In this document: positions 1 through 12,418 of the stretch, piece by piece
Position numbering within the stretch: position 1 is the stretch's first letter
Layout of the letters: each line of letters starts with the position of its first letter
Origin: Apostichopus japonicus
Lineage: Eukaryota > Echinodermata > Holothuroidea > Aspidochirotida > Stichopodidae
NCBI RefSeq assembly: GCF_037975245.1
Contig: NC_092568.1
Coordinates: 36,671,001 to 36,735,000, forward strand
Reading direction: 5' to 3'
Length of the DNA: 64,000 nt
Notes under the pieces: generated by a model
What the model was told of the DNA's origin: nothing
Databases searched by the model: none
Seen by the model: only the letters and a program-made list of their open reading frames with translations
Position numbers and translations under genes: made by a program

Positions 1-2789
1 TGAGTTACGTTGAGTCGTTGTTGCAATTACGGAATATTACAGGTCCTTCAATTTTTTTTTTTTTTTTGTGGCCTTTTTCTCTCCCTGGTTTTGTTTTGCT
101 TCTATCTTTGGTTTTGGGGTTATTAGAATAACAGATATCAAGATACTAGGTTACAACCAATTTTATTTCGTGTCGAGATGGAAATATCAAAATTTAAGGT
201 ATTTCAGCATGCTTACCCTTCATAAATCTAACAGTGTGAAGATTATATTATCAATAATAGACCATAACAGACATTTTCGCTTCTAGAAGCAGACTATATC
301 ATGGTACATTTCCTGTCCAAAAAGAAAAACAATAAACTATGGGTAAACTTTCTGTACATTTTTCTCTACTAATAGGCCTACTATAAGTTCTTTGTAGCCA
401 GCGATAAATCGAATGGGTTAATCTAGCATCGAGGTAAAGAAAGGAAGAAAAAAAAAATCAGAAATGAAAGCGAAGCGTGTGATAATGGTGTTGAAAACAA
501 TCGCATTAATACCATTATATCGGTAGTAATGCAGGGAGCGCACATAACGTAAATACATACCGACCAACACGCTAGGGCAAATCATTGCTTACATTGCGTG
601 ATATATGCTGTATTGTCAGCCTAATTTCGAAATTGGTTCGGAAGTGATTTAGTCACAAAACCGGGGTTTCTTTGGTAATTACAGTCAGACTTGAACCATA
701 AGTAAGCTTCCTTAGTTTGAATAAAAAGGTTTAATTGAATTAATTTGCACCCGTGTCCAAGACGGAAGGACTCATTATACAAAGGTATGACGTGGGCGGC
801 TGTTCTCACGTTTTTAAGGCAATTGGGCGATGCGGTTTTACGGCTGCTATTCGGCCCGGTGTACGATTGGTTTAATTTATAATAAAGTTCCCTAAGCCCA
901 TTCTTCAGCGAGTTGTTCATTTACTTAACATTGCACACAAGTTTACTCATTGTCTAACGAATTTTCTTTCTGTATTCAGACCGTTCTTGTTTGCCTAGTT
1001 ATTCGACCCAATAATCAAGACATCTTCTTTCTTTCTCACTTATTTTCCCCCCTTTCTTTTTCTTATTCTTGTATTATGAAAGGACTTGGTCCGTCAGCTC
1101 ATCTCGCAGTTTTTCGAGTGCATATCAATACCGTCAGCGTTGAACGAGCAGAGTAGAAATACTGTTGATTTACGGTTCTTTCACCATAGCATCAAAGTCA
1201 CGTTTGCACACAAATGACACAGGGCCATCTGAGGACACTAGGCGCCGAGTTGTCTGCGTAAATATTGGACACCAGGCTGCCGCGGATTGACGATGGTGAC
1301 GACAGACTACATAGAAATAGAGGGCGATATCCGTGAACGTGTGAAGACAACTTTTTACGAATTATTGCTTCTATACAGTATGTAGTTTATGCATATATGT
1401 AGTGCTACGTATAGGCAAGTTTTTCTTTGTGGGTTTATAGATGGATAACCAAAGCGTTTCCATAGGAGTGGTGGGTTGGTGGGGGGGGGGGGGGATAGGG
1501 ATGGGGATTTTTAATGAGAAACTAAAGCGAAAACGGAAAAGAAATTGTTGGTAACCTCCCAGGTCTCCCAGTCACGCCCAGCTTACGATATTTTAGATTT
1601 AATATTAATTATAGACTTATAGTTTGCCAACAAACCTGGGAGATTCCTCTTATTCAATATCCATATATAAAGTTCAATTAACAATATGCTGAATCCCAAT
1701 AAAGAATACTAACGTAAGATACTGCACGATTGAGTCAAAAGTTTGTTCTTCTTTGTTAAAATACCTCATAAATAGTTAGGCACATATACATAGGCTGAAA
1801 TTGTTTGGCATAAAAACAACTCAATATAAAGGTTATGCTGAACATAACATGCAGCAGTCTTTTGACTGTTGCCTGATTGTTTACCCGTTTCGTCTGTTTA
1901 GTATACTGAGTCGCTGACCCTATTGTATGTTATTTCTTCCCGGCAGATATGATATGTGATCTCTGACATAATATTACGTTACTATTAGTGTCGTCCATAC
2001 GTTGGTAAATGCGGCAGCCTTGGGTAGTAGTAGCGACGGCGCAAATACTACCCCATATCTCCACAAAAAGTGCACAATATAAAATGTATTGTTAGTTTGT
2101 TGCATTCTTATCACAAAGATGGTTGTAAAACATTGAAAAAGTACATTAGGCTATCCGAAACAAACATTAATACGCGAGGCTTAGGCATATACGCCTGCAA
2201 TATACCTCATGGCAGATCGTGAAGACATGTACGTTATGACGATTGCTAGTTTGCATATAAGAATCGGGCGGAATTGCTATAGTCACTATACCATTGATGA
2301 TTATCTTTGAGAAATTATCACTTGAGCTAAGTGCATATTTATTTATTTTCTGTGCGAAAGAAAATAGTTGTTTGTTCAAGATTAGCATTTGTTTCAAGTT
2401 TCAAGTATATTTGTAACATTATCATATAATACAGAACATCATTTTCTTGAGGATTTCATTATTAAACTTAAATAATACATCACTTAATAGGTTAACTGAT
2501 CTTTAACATAGTAGCAAGTGATTTTGTCTCTATTATAAATTCCAAAATACAGAGAAAGTGATCGGTAGAGGAACCAGAATAGACGTAAGCTTTTCAAGTC
2601 TGGTCCCTTCGGAAAAAAGACGAAAAATGATAAACAAATAACAACAACAGAGAAGGAACATAGAACGAACAAAAATAGAAAACCAAATATTTTGGAATAG
2701 ACTATATATAAATATATAGCCTACTATTTTTACTTCCTATAAATGAATATATCCTATTTCTTACTTCCTTAAAAGAGACAAAAATGTCA
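1..2789. other. Gene-free AT-rich stretch
   Basis: I see no exon supported by both a recognisable protein and splice sites. Open frames here are under 100 codons and look random. The stretch contains a G-run near 1481-1494 and AT-rich sequence. It runs into the 3' end of the LINE relic that follows. Confidence 0.5.
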
Positions 2790-4090
2790 AAAATAAGATG
2801 GGCAGGCAGTACAACTACATGAGCTAGTCCAGATAAGATTGAATGCGCCGTTTAAGTGAAATTTTAAAATGACGCAAGGACTTGTTTGGAAGCGAACTCC
2901 AGAAAAAAATACCACGTCTGGGAATTTTGCATTTGGTTTAGCTTTGTCATTAAGTAAGGATGTAAATAGAATTTTTTTTTAACAAATATCGTAATTATGA
3001 AATTTATTACATACAAATGTCAAGTTGATAATTTTAAAGGTCAAAATTATGCAAGATGTTAGAGTTCTTAAACAGAGGTGCACTATGGGTATTGTATGGA
3101 ACACAGTGAATATTTCTGATAATCTCTTTTTGTATAAGAGTTGCAAGTTATTTAAATGAGTCTTGTGACCGTTCCCCCATATATAGTAATAAGCTATAAT
3201 TAAGATGGGGGAAGAATTTAAGCATTATAAAGCATTATGAACATATTTTGAGAAAGAAAGTTCATGGTTTTGTAAATAATACACTTGGCACGGTCTATTG
3301 TTTCATTAATATACGAAATATGTTCTTTCCAATTCAGTTTGTTGTCAATTAAAATTCCCAGGAATTTTCTCCATGTCAGGGATTTAATAGACGTGCCCCA
3401 TAGAGTTAATGAAATATTAGTTTCATTGTACCCTGTTTTGTCAAAAATGAGAAGTTTTGTGTTAAACTTGTTTGCATTTAGCCAATTTTAAATATTTCTA
3501 CATTCCTCCTCTGCATGTAAAAATTACAACCATTGAATTCACAAAAAAAAAAACTATAAAAAAAAATTGTATCATCAGCAAAAAGAAAAAAGTTCTTTAC
3601 GTTGAACGAATATTATTAATATACAAAAGGAAAATTAATGGCCCAAGGGTAGATCCTTGGGGACACCTTCGTTACAGTTCAGTTTAGATGAGGATCTTAC
3701 ATTTCAGTGGACATACTGGACTCTGTTTCTCAAGCAACTATAGCAATCCAGTCATCTACGACCCCTCGTGAATCATAAGCATATATAGTTTACAGACTAG
3801 ATTAACTGCTGCCATGTTTGTATTGAATAACCTTTACGAACAAAAGCCGCACTGAAAGGTATTTAGGATATTATGCTTATGGATAAAATTATATATTCTT
3901 CTTATATATTTTAAATCAAACGTTTCAAAATGTTCAGAGACTGAAGGAATAGAGGGAAACAGGCCTATGATAAGAGATCTGCTGTTTGGTCTCCAGATTT
4001 GAAAATTGGAATTATAATTGCAACTTTAAAGCTCAGAATTAGAGAAAACAGCATTGGCAAACGATATGCGAAATAGGGGCTACAACAGCA
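2790..4090 (-). mobile_element. Non-LTR retrotransposon relic, reverse-transcriptase region
   Basis: Read on the minus strand with several frame changes, this stretch gives the ordered landmarks of a CR1/L2/jockey-type reverse transcriptase. Around 4040-4000 is a block reading VAIIIPIFKSGD. Around 3920-3760 is the fingers region. Near 3660-3640 is GVP followed by TLGPLIFLLYINN, with the frame broken by an indel. Near 3590-3570 is the FADDT catalytic motif. Around 3370-3310 is FLGILIDNKLNWKEHISYI. The thumb block YYYIWGNGHKTHLNNLQ lies near 3190-3140. The last recognisable block (LKFHL then a positively charged tail) lies near 2860-2830. Stops and frameshifts show it is dead. No endonuclease domain or clear 3' tail was identified, so the clade is uncertain. 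Confidence 0.75.
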
Positions 4091-6696
4091 TCACTCACAA
4101 CCTAAGATATTTCAGTGACATAACGTGTCCATTGCATTCGTGATGTGGAAATAACACAACGCGAAACACTCATATGAGCCTTGTCATTTTGTGGGAGTTT
4201 GGGTTTCCTTCAGATTCAAACTTCAGATTTAAACATTCAGATACACGTGATGCTGTTAAGAGTATATGATATCTTGCAAGCGTATTACAAACACTTACCG
4301 TATATATTTGCAGCATACATACACAACTACTGTCTCATGTATGTAGCCAATGTAAAGGGAGCGATCAAGAGTTGAAACTCAATTTTCATTGAAATGGCAA
4401 CTTTCAGGAGTGGTGCGGGGCATTTGTTACACCCCCTCCCCCACACCTCTTCCCCATCCCTCACACAAAAGTTTGAAAACGTTGTTAGTTATTAATACAA
4501 CATCACGTTTATAGACGACATTACGTATATAGACCAAATTATGTACGCTAATAGCGTAACCACTGAAGATATAAACAGAAACGTTCAGCCTATCCTTCTT
4601 AATTAACGTGTTCGATGATTAACATATACAGTCAGTGTCTGTATCCAAGTTATATATACCAATTGCTATACTACTGTGAATTTAACCCGGCAGGTATGAA
4701 TAAAGATATATAGTGCAAGTAACAAACAAACACACAAATGGTTGTCGTGTATGGCAAGCCAAACTGCTGAATAATTCGATAAACATGGTTTATCGAATTT
4801 AATTCGATAAAGTTGGTTTATCGAATTATTTGGCATTTGTATACCTTATAAGAAAACAGATTGGTTAGTTCGTGTCATGCATGTTTTAGCCTACATATAT
4901 ATTATGGATCTACTAAGCTAGGGTCAGTTCTATATTTCATCTCTCCGTTAAAGAGAGATAGAGATGGGGGGGGGGAGAGGGGGGGTCAAGAGTAGCTGCA
5001 TAGTCATAATTTTCCTATTTCACTAAATGAAAGTCAAGTAACTCGAATTTAATCATTTGTTTCCAATTATTATTATCATTATTATTAACTTGTAAACGAC
5101 AGAAATCGTCCAAAAGTTATTAACATGTCTTGTAGATTACAATCACATATACGCACGGAAAATGAAAGAAAAAATAACGAATCTTTATTAGATACAAAAA
5201 ATGCAACGTGTCCATATTGTCGGATGTGTGTATTCACATGCATTGAAAATTGACCTAAAATCAACGTATACAAGACCCTATACTTTAATCTATTTTGACC
5301 GTAGTGACTTGAATGATGGATCAAATCTCAAAGCTATACGGCCGCCTAACAACTAATTAAAGCGATACTATTTGAACTTTGCTCTATTTATGCCCTTTTC
5401 TTAGGTTGCTATGTCATTCAAGTTGTATCATTAAGAGATACCATTACACATTGTACACTGAAGAAGCATCGTAAAAGACTGCTCTGAAAAACTGGCTGCT
5501 CTGGTATCAAGGAAGTAACCAGTTGTTTGTTTGTATTTCGTTTCGATGTCGTTGATAATCAAAGCTAAGTAAACGAAACTTGTGTATCTTTTACTTTGCA
5601 AAAGAAGAAGAAGAGGGATATAAAGTAGTTAGAGAAGAGTCACACATTATACAAGATGCAGGCTCATCACGAGGGTTTAGTTAGTCTTTCATAAGTCCCT
5701 TGCAACGTTGACCAGTGTAATCTAAAATAATTCGTTTTCGTATCGGAAGAGAGTATTCTTTCTTTATACAAAAATTGCATTTTCTTTTTAGACTCCTGTG
5801 CGAGCATCGACTTACTCTGTGTTCTGTGCAGCCACTGTCTGGAACAAATTCTATACCGACTTCGTGCAAGGATTGTGGAAAACACTGTTGAATTCTGAAG
5901 CCGACTGATCATGTTTGATCAGAACCGAAGCACCGAATCGAGATACGTATTATGAGGCTAGATAACTTGGAGTCTGAGTGTTTAACGTGTAATATCTTTG
6001 TTTTCGTTGGTTTTATTTTTTATAAATTTTTGTTACAAATTGTTATTTCGCCAAGTTACCCTACCACATTTTGAGTACATTTATTTTAAAACATTCTACT
6101 TGTAGTAGTCGAAATCATAGCTACACCTCTAAATGAAAATCATTTTGGGCATTATTTGTAAACTTCCTTTGCCTATACACCGTATTGACAACTTGAGTGA
6201 ATTTTTTTCATTCACAAATTTTTCTATTCGTATGATATATAGGCTGTAAAGTGTAAAAAGCTACACAATTCCGAAAAGAAGAAGAAAAAACGAAAAAAAA
6301 AACGAAAAAAAAGGGAAGTTATTTTACCATGAATCGTGCGTGAAAGTAAATACAAGCGAATAGGAGAGCGGGCACACCAGTTTATTTGTACACCGTGTAG
6401 GCCAACAGTCTTCTGTTTGCAATATTCAACTATTATAAACTTGTCACGAAATATTGCCAGATATTACACGTTTGCGTATATACCTAATACTTTCTATAAC
6501 TTATATCTAAATTTATGAAAAATGCACGATCAGAAAAAGTAAACAAAAAAATTGAAAATATTGCTTACATTTCATATGTATATAATAATCTGCCCGACCT
6601 TCAATCCGCAGTTTTCTTCCAAAGTTCGACGAGGCTGGGGATATTCAAAATTGTCTCGATAACTCGCTCCACCTATTGCAAGATTTGACTCGCAGC
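4091..6696. other. Intergenic, no gene seen
   Basis: No convincing exon. It carries a short double hairpin (4771-4828) and low-complexity A- or G-rich tracts. Its right end is the presumed upstream region of the CXorf65-like gene at 6697; no TATA box or other promoter motif could be assigned. Confidence 0.4.
4771..4828. repeat. Tandem pair of short inverted repeats
   Basis: The unit 'attcgataaac' followed by its inverse 'gtttatcgaat' occurs twice in succession, with spacers of about 4 bases. Either two small hairpins or one larger cruciform could form. The sequence resembles no family I know. Confidence 0.6.
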
Positions 6697-9124
6697 TATG
6701 TTTATTTTCGTTCGTTTTGGTCAAGATGAAACTATTCTGTGTAATCCACAATGTAAGATTGTCAACCTACTGGATCACCTCAAGAATTCCTGTAGGATGA
6801 CGGGGAGCTCCTTGCTTCTAGATCTAGCCGATAACACCGGTAAGACTGTGCCCAATAATTGAGAACTCAGAAATGCTATCTGGTGGGTTGGAATGAGGGA
6901 AGGGAAGGAAAGGAGGGAGGGGTGAATGGAGGGGTGCCATGGGTGGTCAATGATCTATTGTAATAATGTTGGTACGGATGAAGGGGATAAATGGGGGGGG
7001 GGTATTCACTCAAAGCTCAATTTTTATTGGTTTTCATTGTCACTTTCTTGTAGGACTTTCAAAAATGAAATACCCTTTCATTTAGGCAGTTGAAATCGTG
7101 GGGGAGGGAGGGGGTTGGTGGGGGTAGTGCTTGAAGTGAAATCTATGCAAAGTTAATGATTTGCATGTGTATAGAATATTTCTATATTGTTAATTACTTT
7201 GAATTTGTTTCTTGTGTGTATATTGACTAAATGCTTGTGAAATTTCGGCACGAAAATATTCGTCGGTCCTTTTCGATCTCCTACCCCTATTAGGAGATTA
7301 TGAAAGGGAGAACTAGGTAAACTCAGGGTATGGTTGCGAAACCAAGTCTGAATTTTGGTTGAATCCTTCAAATAAATGTCACCCCTCAAGCCTGTTTAAC
7401 GCGAGTCCTTTGTGCAAGCAGCAATGTAATGGCTTTTGTTTTAAACTGAACTGTTATGTGGCCAAATAGTTTCTTAGCCTAAAAATTGTCATCATATATT
7501 TGAAGATATCTCCATTTCTTTGATATTTAACACACAGATGGGCAACGTACGGCTCCTCGAAAATATTTATAAAGTCATGAAATGATTAATAAAGCCTTGT
7601 TAACTCGGGTATTTGAACCTTATAATATTATCTAGAATACGGCTTATATGTAATGGGATGTTTCAATATATTTGGTAGGTATATAAAGCATGTAATTACT
7701 TAGGTGTAATTTCGATCAGAGGATCGGGTACAACATTCCACTGTGACCCGCACAAAATATTTTTTTCATGCAAAGGGCGACGAAAGGGATTCAAAAGGGT
7801 ACTTTTAATTACAAAAAACGAAAATTGTCATTCTTTTATGCTGTATTATTAAAAGGGTTTTCACAAAACTGAGACTGGGACTGAGGGGGATACAAGCCCT
7901 TCTGTGCACCCCCCACCCCAGCCCAGGCCCTGCCCCCTGTTTCGTGCGTATCTTGCACATATACGGTAGACCTATTTTTAATATATATCTGACCTTTATT
8001 AAGTAACTCTGAAAAAATAAACACATCTTATAATATAATCAAAGATATGAATCTTTTAGGCTACTCTGAAAATATTTGATCGATAAAAAAATAAAAAAAA
8101 TAAAGATTTATTTTAAGATTATAGAAAGTAAATGTTTCTGTCATTCACAAAAGACCATATAAACACTATTGCTATAGAAATTTTAGTCTCTCGAAACATA
8201 CAAATTACGTCTACTGAATATCACACAGTATATCCCAAACGAACACACTTGTAACGATATCGTTCTAGTTATATTTCGAGGTATAAACCTAACATGGTAA
8301 TGCTTAATAAAAATCGGGGTCAAAAGTTCACGTTTGTGAAACAAAGAGGGGTAATTACAGCACATGAACTATTAGCTACAACAGTCGGCAACATTAGAGA
8401 ATGACAAAACACATGATTGACAAGACCATTACAGATTATTCCTCCCCCCCTTCCCCCCCCCCACATAACCAACTATGCACATACGGAGCCAACATGGTAG
8501 AAAAACCGCCACATACTGGCATATACCCCTCGATCATGTTCCTATGGCGATACATGTAACTTTATATGGTAGGTTTTGTTAGTTCGGTGCATTACGTCGA
8601 GTAATTACGCATTTCGGGTCTAGAAAATGTCAACTATGGTTATTTTTAATTTTTTATTGAGACGCATGGGTTTTCAAAAGAATAATACAAATATTTAAGA
8701 AAGAAAGGCAGATTATAACAGGCTTCCAACAGCCAGAAATCATCAATAGGGGAGGTCTGAAGTTGGGTTAATGGCATGCCATATGTCACTCCAATATTAT
8801 AATGTTGTTACCAATGTAGTTTGAAAAACAACTCACTGGCGCCGAATTTGGTTAGTAAAACTTGATCGAACGTTTCGCCAAATATTCTCAATGAGTATCA
8901 AAAGTATATTGCTTGTGGAATGTCGCTGAGCTTTAGTCCATAAGGTTATCTGATTATCTATAACAAGTATCAAATTTAGCATTCCAATGTGTGCAATATG
9001 TCTACTTGCTTTATTTTTAATTTTGTAAGGGAAACATATAAAACGTAAGCTATACTGACATATGATGAAAACAATACAACTGGTTAAAAAAAATGATATA
9101 AAATAGGGGGAAAGGACATGTAAC

Positions 9125-9210
<86 letters not shown>

Positions 9211-11254
9211 TATATGTATATGTATATGTATATATATATATAGATCTGTAGATTCAAGGGGAAACATATGAAACGTAAAGCTATACTGATATATGAAAGC
9301 AGTACCCCTGGCTAAAATATTTTATAAAATAGGAGGAAAGTGACTATATATTTACTTATGTATTTAGAAATGTAGATTCAGAATTTTAGTGCATTCATCA
9401 TATAGAATGAAATTAATTTCATTCTTCTTTGCTTTGTTTCTTATCTTCGGTTGATGCGTCTGCCTAGCTCGCATTCAACAGGTACAGAAGATCACATTTT
9501 TACCCCCTTCCTCCCTCCTTCCCTCCCTCCTCCCCCTCCCCCCAGACGTATTTTCTCCTTTTATCTCCAATCCGCTTCCCCAAAAAATATCAGTCTTATT
9601 TAGAAGATAATGAAGATAAAGTATTAAAAGTTTTTACCGCGTTACCCGAAAAAAATAAGTCGTTTTAAATTTCACGTAGGTACCCCCCACCCCCACCCCC
9701 ACCCCCTCCCAACATCTCATCAAATTATGGGAGAAAGATAAGGTGAGAATTGACATATGACGTCTTTCCTTTGATTTATTCAGATTGTTGGCAAAAAACT
9801 AGCAGATGTCGATTGTGTGGAGAGTTGATTTAGATTGTCTGTAGAAGTCTGATGTGATTGCTATTTCTGCAGCATAAACTTTATTTTGATAGGGTTGTCG
9901 TCTGCACGTATAGTGACTTCTGAACCCCCCTCCCCTCCCCAGCCCCCTCCCCCATCTACATTCCACTGTCCCACGTAATCCCATATACGGTACAGAAAAA
10001 GAGTTAACCACCTTTAATTTTGTAGACACCAAATTGATTGTCTTCATTTCCTTATTACGTCAAATGCAAAAATATACGGTCAGTCGTTTATTGGCTACAG
10101 TAGATGGTGATACAAAATTATGCGAGGTATACGTTGAATTTTGCCAGTTATGAAGGTCTGAGGATAGATATGTAGCTAAAATTGCTAATAGTTCTGAAAA
10201 GCACACGATTGTAGGCTCTGAACTTTTGAAGTATCATCATAGACTACAATGATTGTTTAGTATGATATATCTCAGCGAATAACGGGCGAGGTCCGCACTG
10301 GGCAGGGAGGGTGGGGGTGAGGGAACAAACATTAAGGGATAGTGGGGAAATATGATTTTGATTCGAGGGGTGAACCACAAAGATAACTAAATATATTCCG
10401 ACTAAATTTATCCTCCGTGCATTTCCGTACAACAAATTCCAATCTTAGATTGTTTTTTTTTTGTATTTTCTCTTATATTCACAACCTGGCATTTTTTTGT
10501 AATTTGAATTTTTGAATTGAATTCACAACGGAGCCAAAAACAAAAACAAAACTAAGAAAAGAGAGAGAAAAAACAAAAGAAAAACAACCCTATGGGGGGG
10601 GGGGGCTGTTATTCAACATTTTAGACTTTTTAGTATATGGGGCAATATTGCTGACCTATGATAAGGTTGCGGAAATGGATGTAACCTAAGTTCTCATTTG
10701 ATGATGTTGTAACTAACTAAATGTATTGACTAACGGTTTCATTGATCTATTAATCTCTCCCAGGACTAATCAAAGACCTTCAGAACCACAGTGAGGAGGA
10801 TGGCGATTCTTATCTACAACATCAACAGACATATATCCTGATCGGAAAAACGCCACCAAAGAAGGACGCCACCATCAACGAAGACACGACGTCTCGAAGT
10901 GATACACCAAGCAGCGTCTCCTCACGGCCGGGAGACTTGTCACACGGTGCAGATATTCAGAGGACCCCCAGGGAGAATAGTCAATTGTTTAAAGCGAAGA
11001 CACCGTCGGTTACTCCAGACTCAAGAGGTACCGTGAGTAGCTCCATGAGGAAAAAGAGGGAAGAGGCCATCTTGAAAGAATACACGCCATTGTTAGAAAA
11101 TCTAGCGGGTATTTTCCCTTACTTTAAACTGAGATTGAGCGAGGATGGTAAACAAAGAAGGAAAAGAATTCGAGGGATTCAACAGGCGGGAAAACTGGTA
11201 ATGCAAGAGAAGAAAACTAGAAGCAGACGACAGAGGAGCCAATCTGGAGACTAA
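6697..11254 (+). CDS. CXorf65-like protein gene, two exons, frameshift in exon 1
   Basis: Exon 1 is 6697-6839 (donor GTAAGA) and exon 2 is 10764-11254 (acceptor after CTCTCCCAG). The split glycine codon joins in phase, and the stop is at 11252-11254. Exon 1 begins MFIFVRFG and continues, in another frame, [20 protein letters not shown]. Both halves fit the small N-terminal module of vertebrate CXorf65 (MFI..xHG...NxxCxVxxLL). Exon 2 supplies an LIKDL...YILIGK block, a low-complexity middle, the EYTPLLEN segment that matches the family's YxxxxPLLKN, and a basic tail. The expected length is about 210 residues, against roughly 180 in human. The function of the family is not known to me. One extra base lies between 6709 and 6722, so as given the ATG frame stops after ten codons. 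That is either a sequence error or gene decay. The intron is 3.9 kb. Confidence 0.6.
9029..9350. repeat. TA microsatellite inside a direct duplication
   Basis: A (TA)n run of roughly 110 bases at about 9129-9242 is flanked on each side by related sequence. The left copy (about 9029-9118) and the right copy (about 9259-9345) both read 'gaaacatat.aaacgtaa', then 'gctatactga.atatga', then 'taaaatagg.ggaaa'. This lies in the intron of the CXorf65-like gene. It looks like an older tandem duplication whose junction expanded into a microsatellite. Confidence 0.7.
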
Positions 11255-11954
11255 AACTGAGAAAGAAAAAGAAAAAGACATGCACGGGTTGTGTTTGATT
11301 GAAGCTATGGTTTTAATTCCGCTGGATGATTGGAGCAAAGTTTGAAGGATTAAAAAATGATTTAAGGTAGTCAGTATAGGCCCCAAATTATAGCAAGCTA
11401 TAATTGCTAGAAGTTTTCAAAAAGTACTTTCCTGGAGGTCTTTAACGCTCCAAATTGTTCTCAGACATTTGTAAGAAAAACACAAAATGACTAAGTGTCC
11501 TAGTGAGGAAAATTTTCTCGAAGGTTGTAAAAGAAACAGTTTAAGAATTTTGACCAAATGTGACCATATTTGAATATCTAGCATATTTGGGGCCAATACA
11601 GCATACCTTTAAATGTTTGGCATAGACAGGGTTAGGATGAGGGATCAACAGGGTCTTCATAAGTCTGTATGTGTTTGGAGGGGTGGGTTGTTTAGAACCA
11701 GATTTCAAATCTCAACTCAAAATCTGGTCCTCATGAAAAATCATGGCGTAGAAAAGGTTACAAAGTTTAAGGAAGAAGATGAGTTGGTCTCAGACTGAAA
11801 ATCTGGTCCTCTCACAAAAGTATAAAATCTCAGTGCCTCTCGTCTTTAATGCTGACTACTGATGATGTTATCGTGCATTGTGTATTTGGGTAGAGACGAA
11901 GACTCTATTCTACGGGGTATATATTAAGTCACATTGAATTTCGTGGGCAATTGC

Positions 11955-11960
11955 AATAAA
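11955..11960 (+). terminator. Candidate polyadenylation signal of the CXorf65-like gene
   Basis: A canonical AATAAA lies about 700 bases after the stop codon at 11252-11254. No nearer canonical hexamer was noticed. The assignment is by position only. Confidence 0.35.
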
Positions 11961-12090
11961 ACTGAGCTTTGGCGAAGTGAATATCCGAGTCGCCACAACT
12001 TGATTGTAGAGTAAATTGCTTGTAGACAAGATGGGAAATGAATAAGGCGAAATGGACAAAAAATTTGGCTTAGGTTTTACATGACTCAGC

Positions 12091-12093
<3 letters not shown>

Positions 12094-12135
<42 letters not shown>

Positions 12136-12252
12136 GAAAACGTAATGAGAAGGAAAATCCAGAACAGTGAAAAACTTCCAGCCTCCACCGGGATTCGAAC
12201 CCGGGCCTCCCGCTTTGTACGCGGACACCCTAACCAACTAGGCCATGGACGC
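12094..12252 (-). mobile_element. tRNA-derived SINE with TA tail
   Basis: The complement of 12181-12252 is tRNA-like. It has an A box (TGGCCTAGTTGG), a perfect B box (GGTTCGAATCC, 12191-12201), a paired T stem and a mostly paired acceptor stem with one G-G mismatch. The anticodon loop GTACAAA would give anticodon ACA, which is not a usual cysteine tRNA. It has no run of Ts directly after the acceptor; instead about 50 bases of unrelated body follow and then a (TA)n tail at 12094-12131. That structure is typical of a SINE rather than a working tRNA gene. Confidence 0.7.
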
Positions 12253-12370
12253 TGATTGTATGTCCAGAGGTTCGAAACCGGTAAGGAAAGTCGTAATTTC
12301 ACTGTAGGCGTTTGACACCTGTATCGAACAATACTAGTTCTGTTTTTGGTGACATATTTTGCCTTACTCT

Positions 12371-12418
12371 CTATATATATATATATGATTATATATATAA
12401 ATATATATATATATATAA
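12371..12418. repeat. Interrupted TA microsatellite
   Basis: Short blocks of alternating TA separated by 'gattatat' and 'aaatat'. It is 240 bases from the TA tail of the neighbouring SINE and may have a related origin. Confidence 0.6.

Noticed and set aside
12181-12252. Functional tRNA gene on the minus strand
   Set aside because: Boxes are good, but the ACA anticodon is not a standard one, the acceptor stem has a mismatch, there is no terminator after the tRNA part, and a SINE body with TA tail follows.
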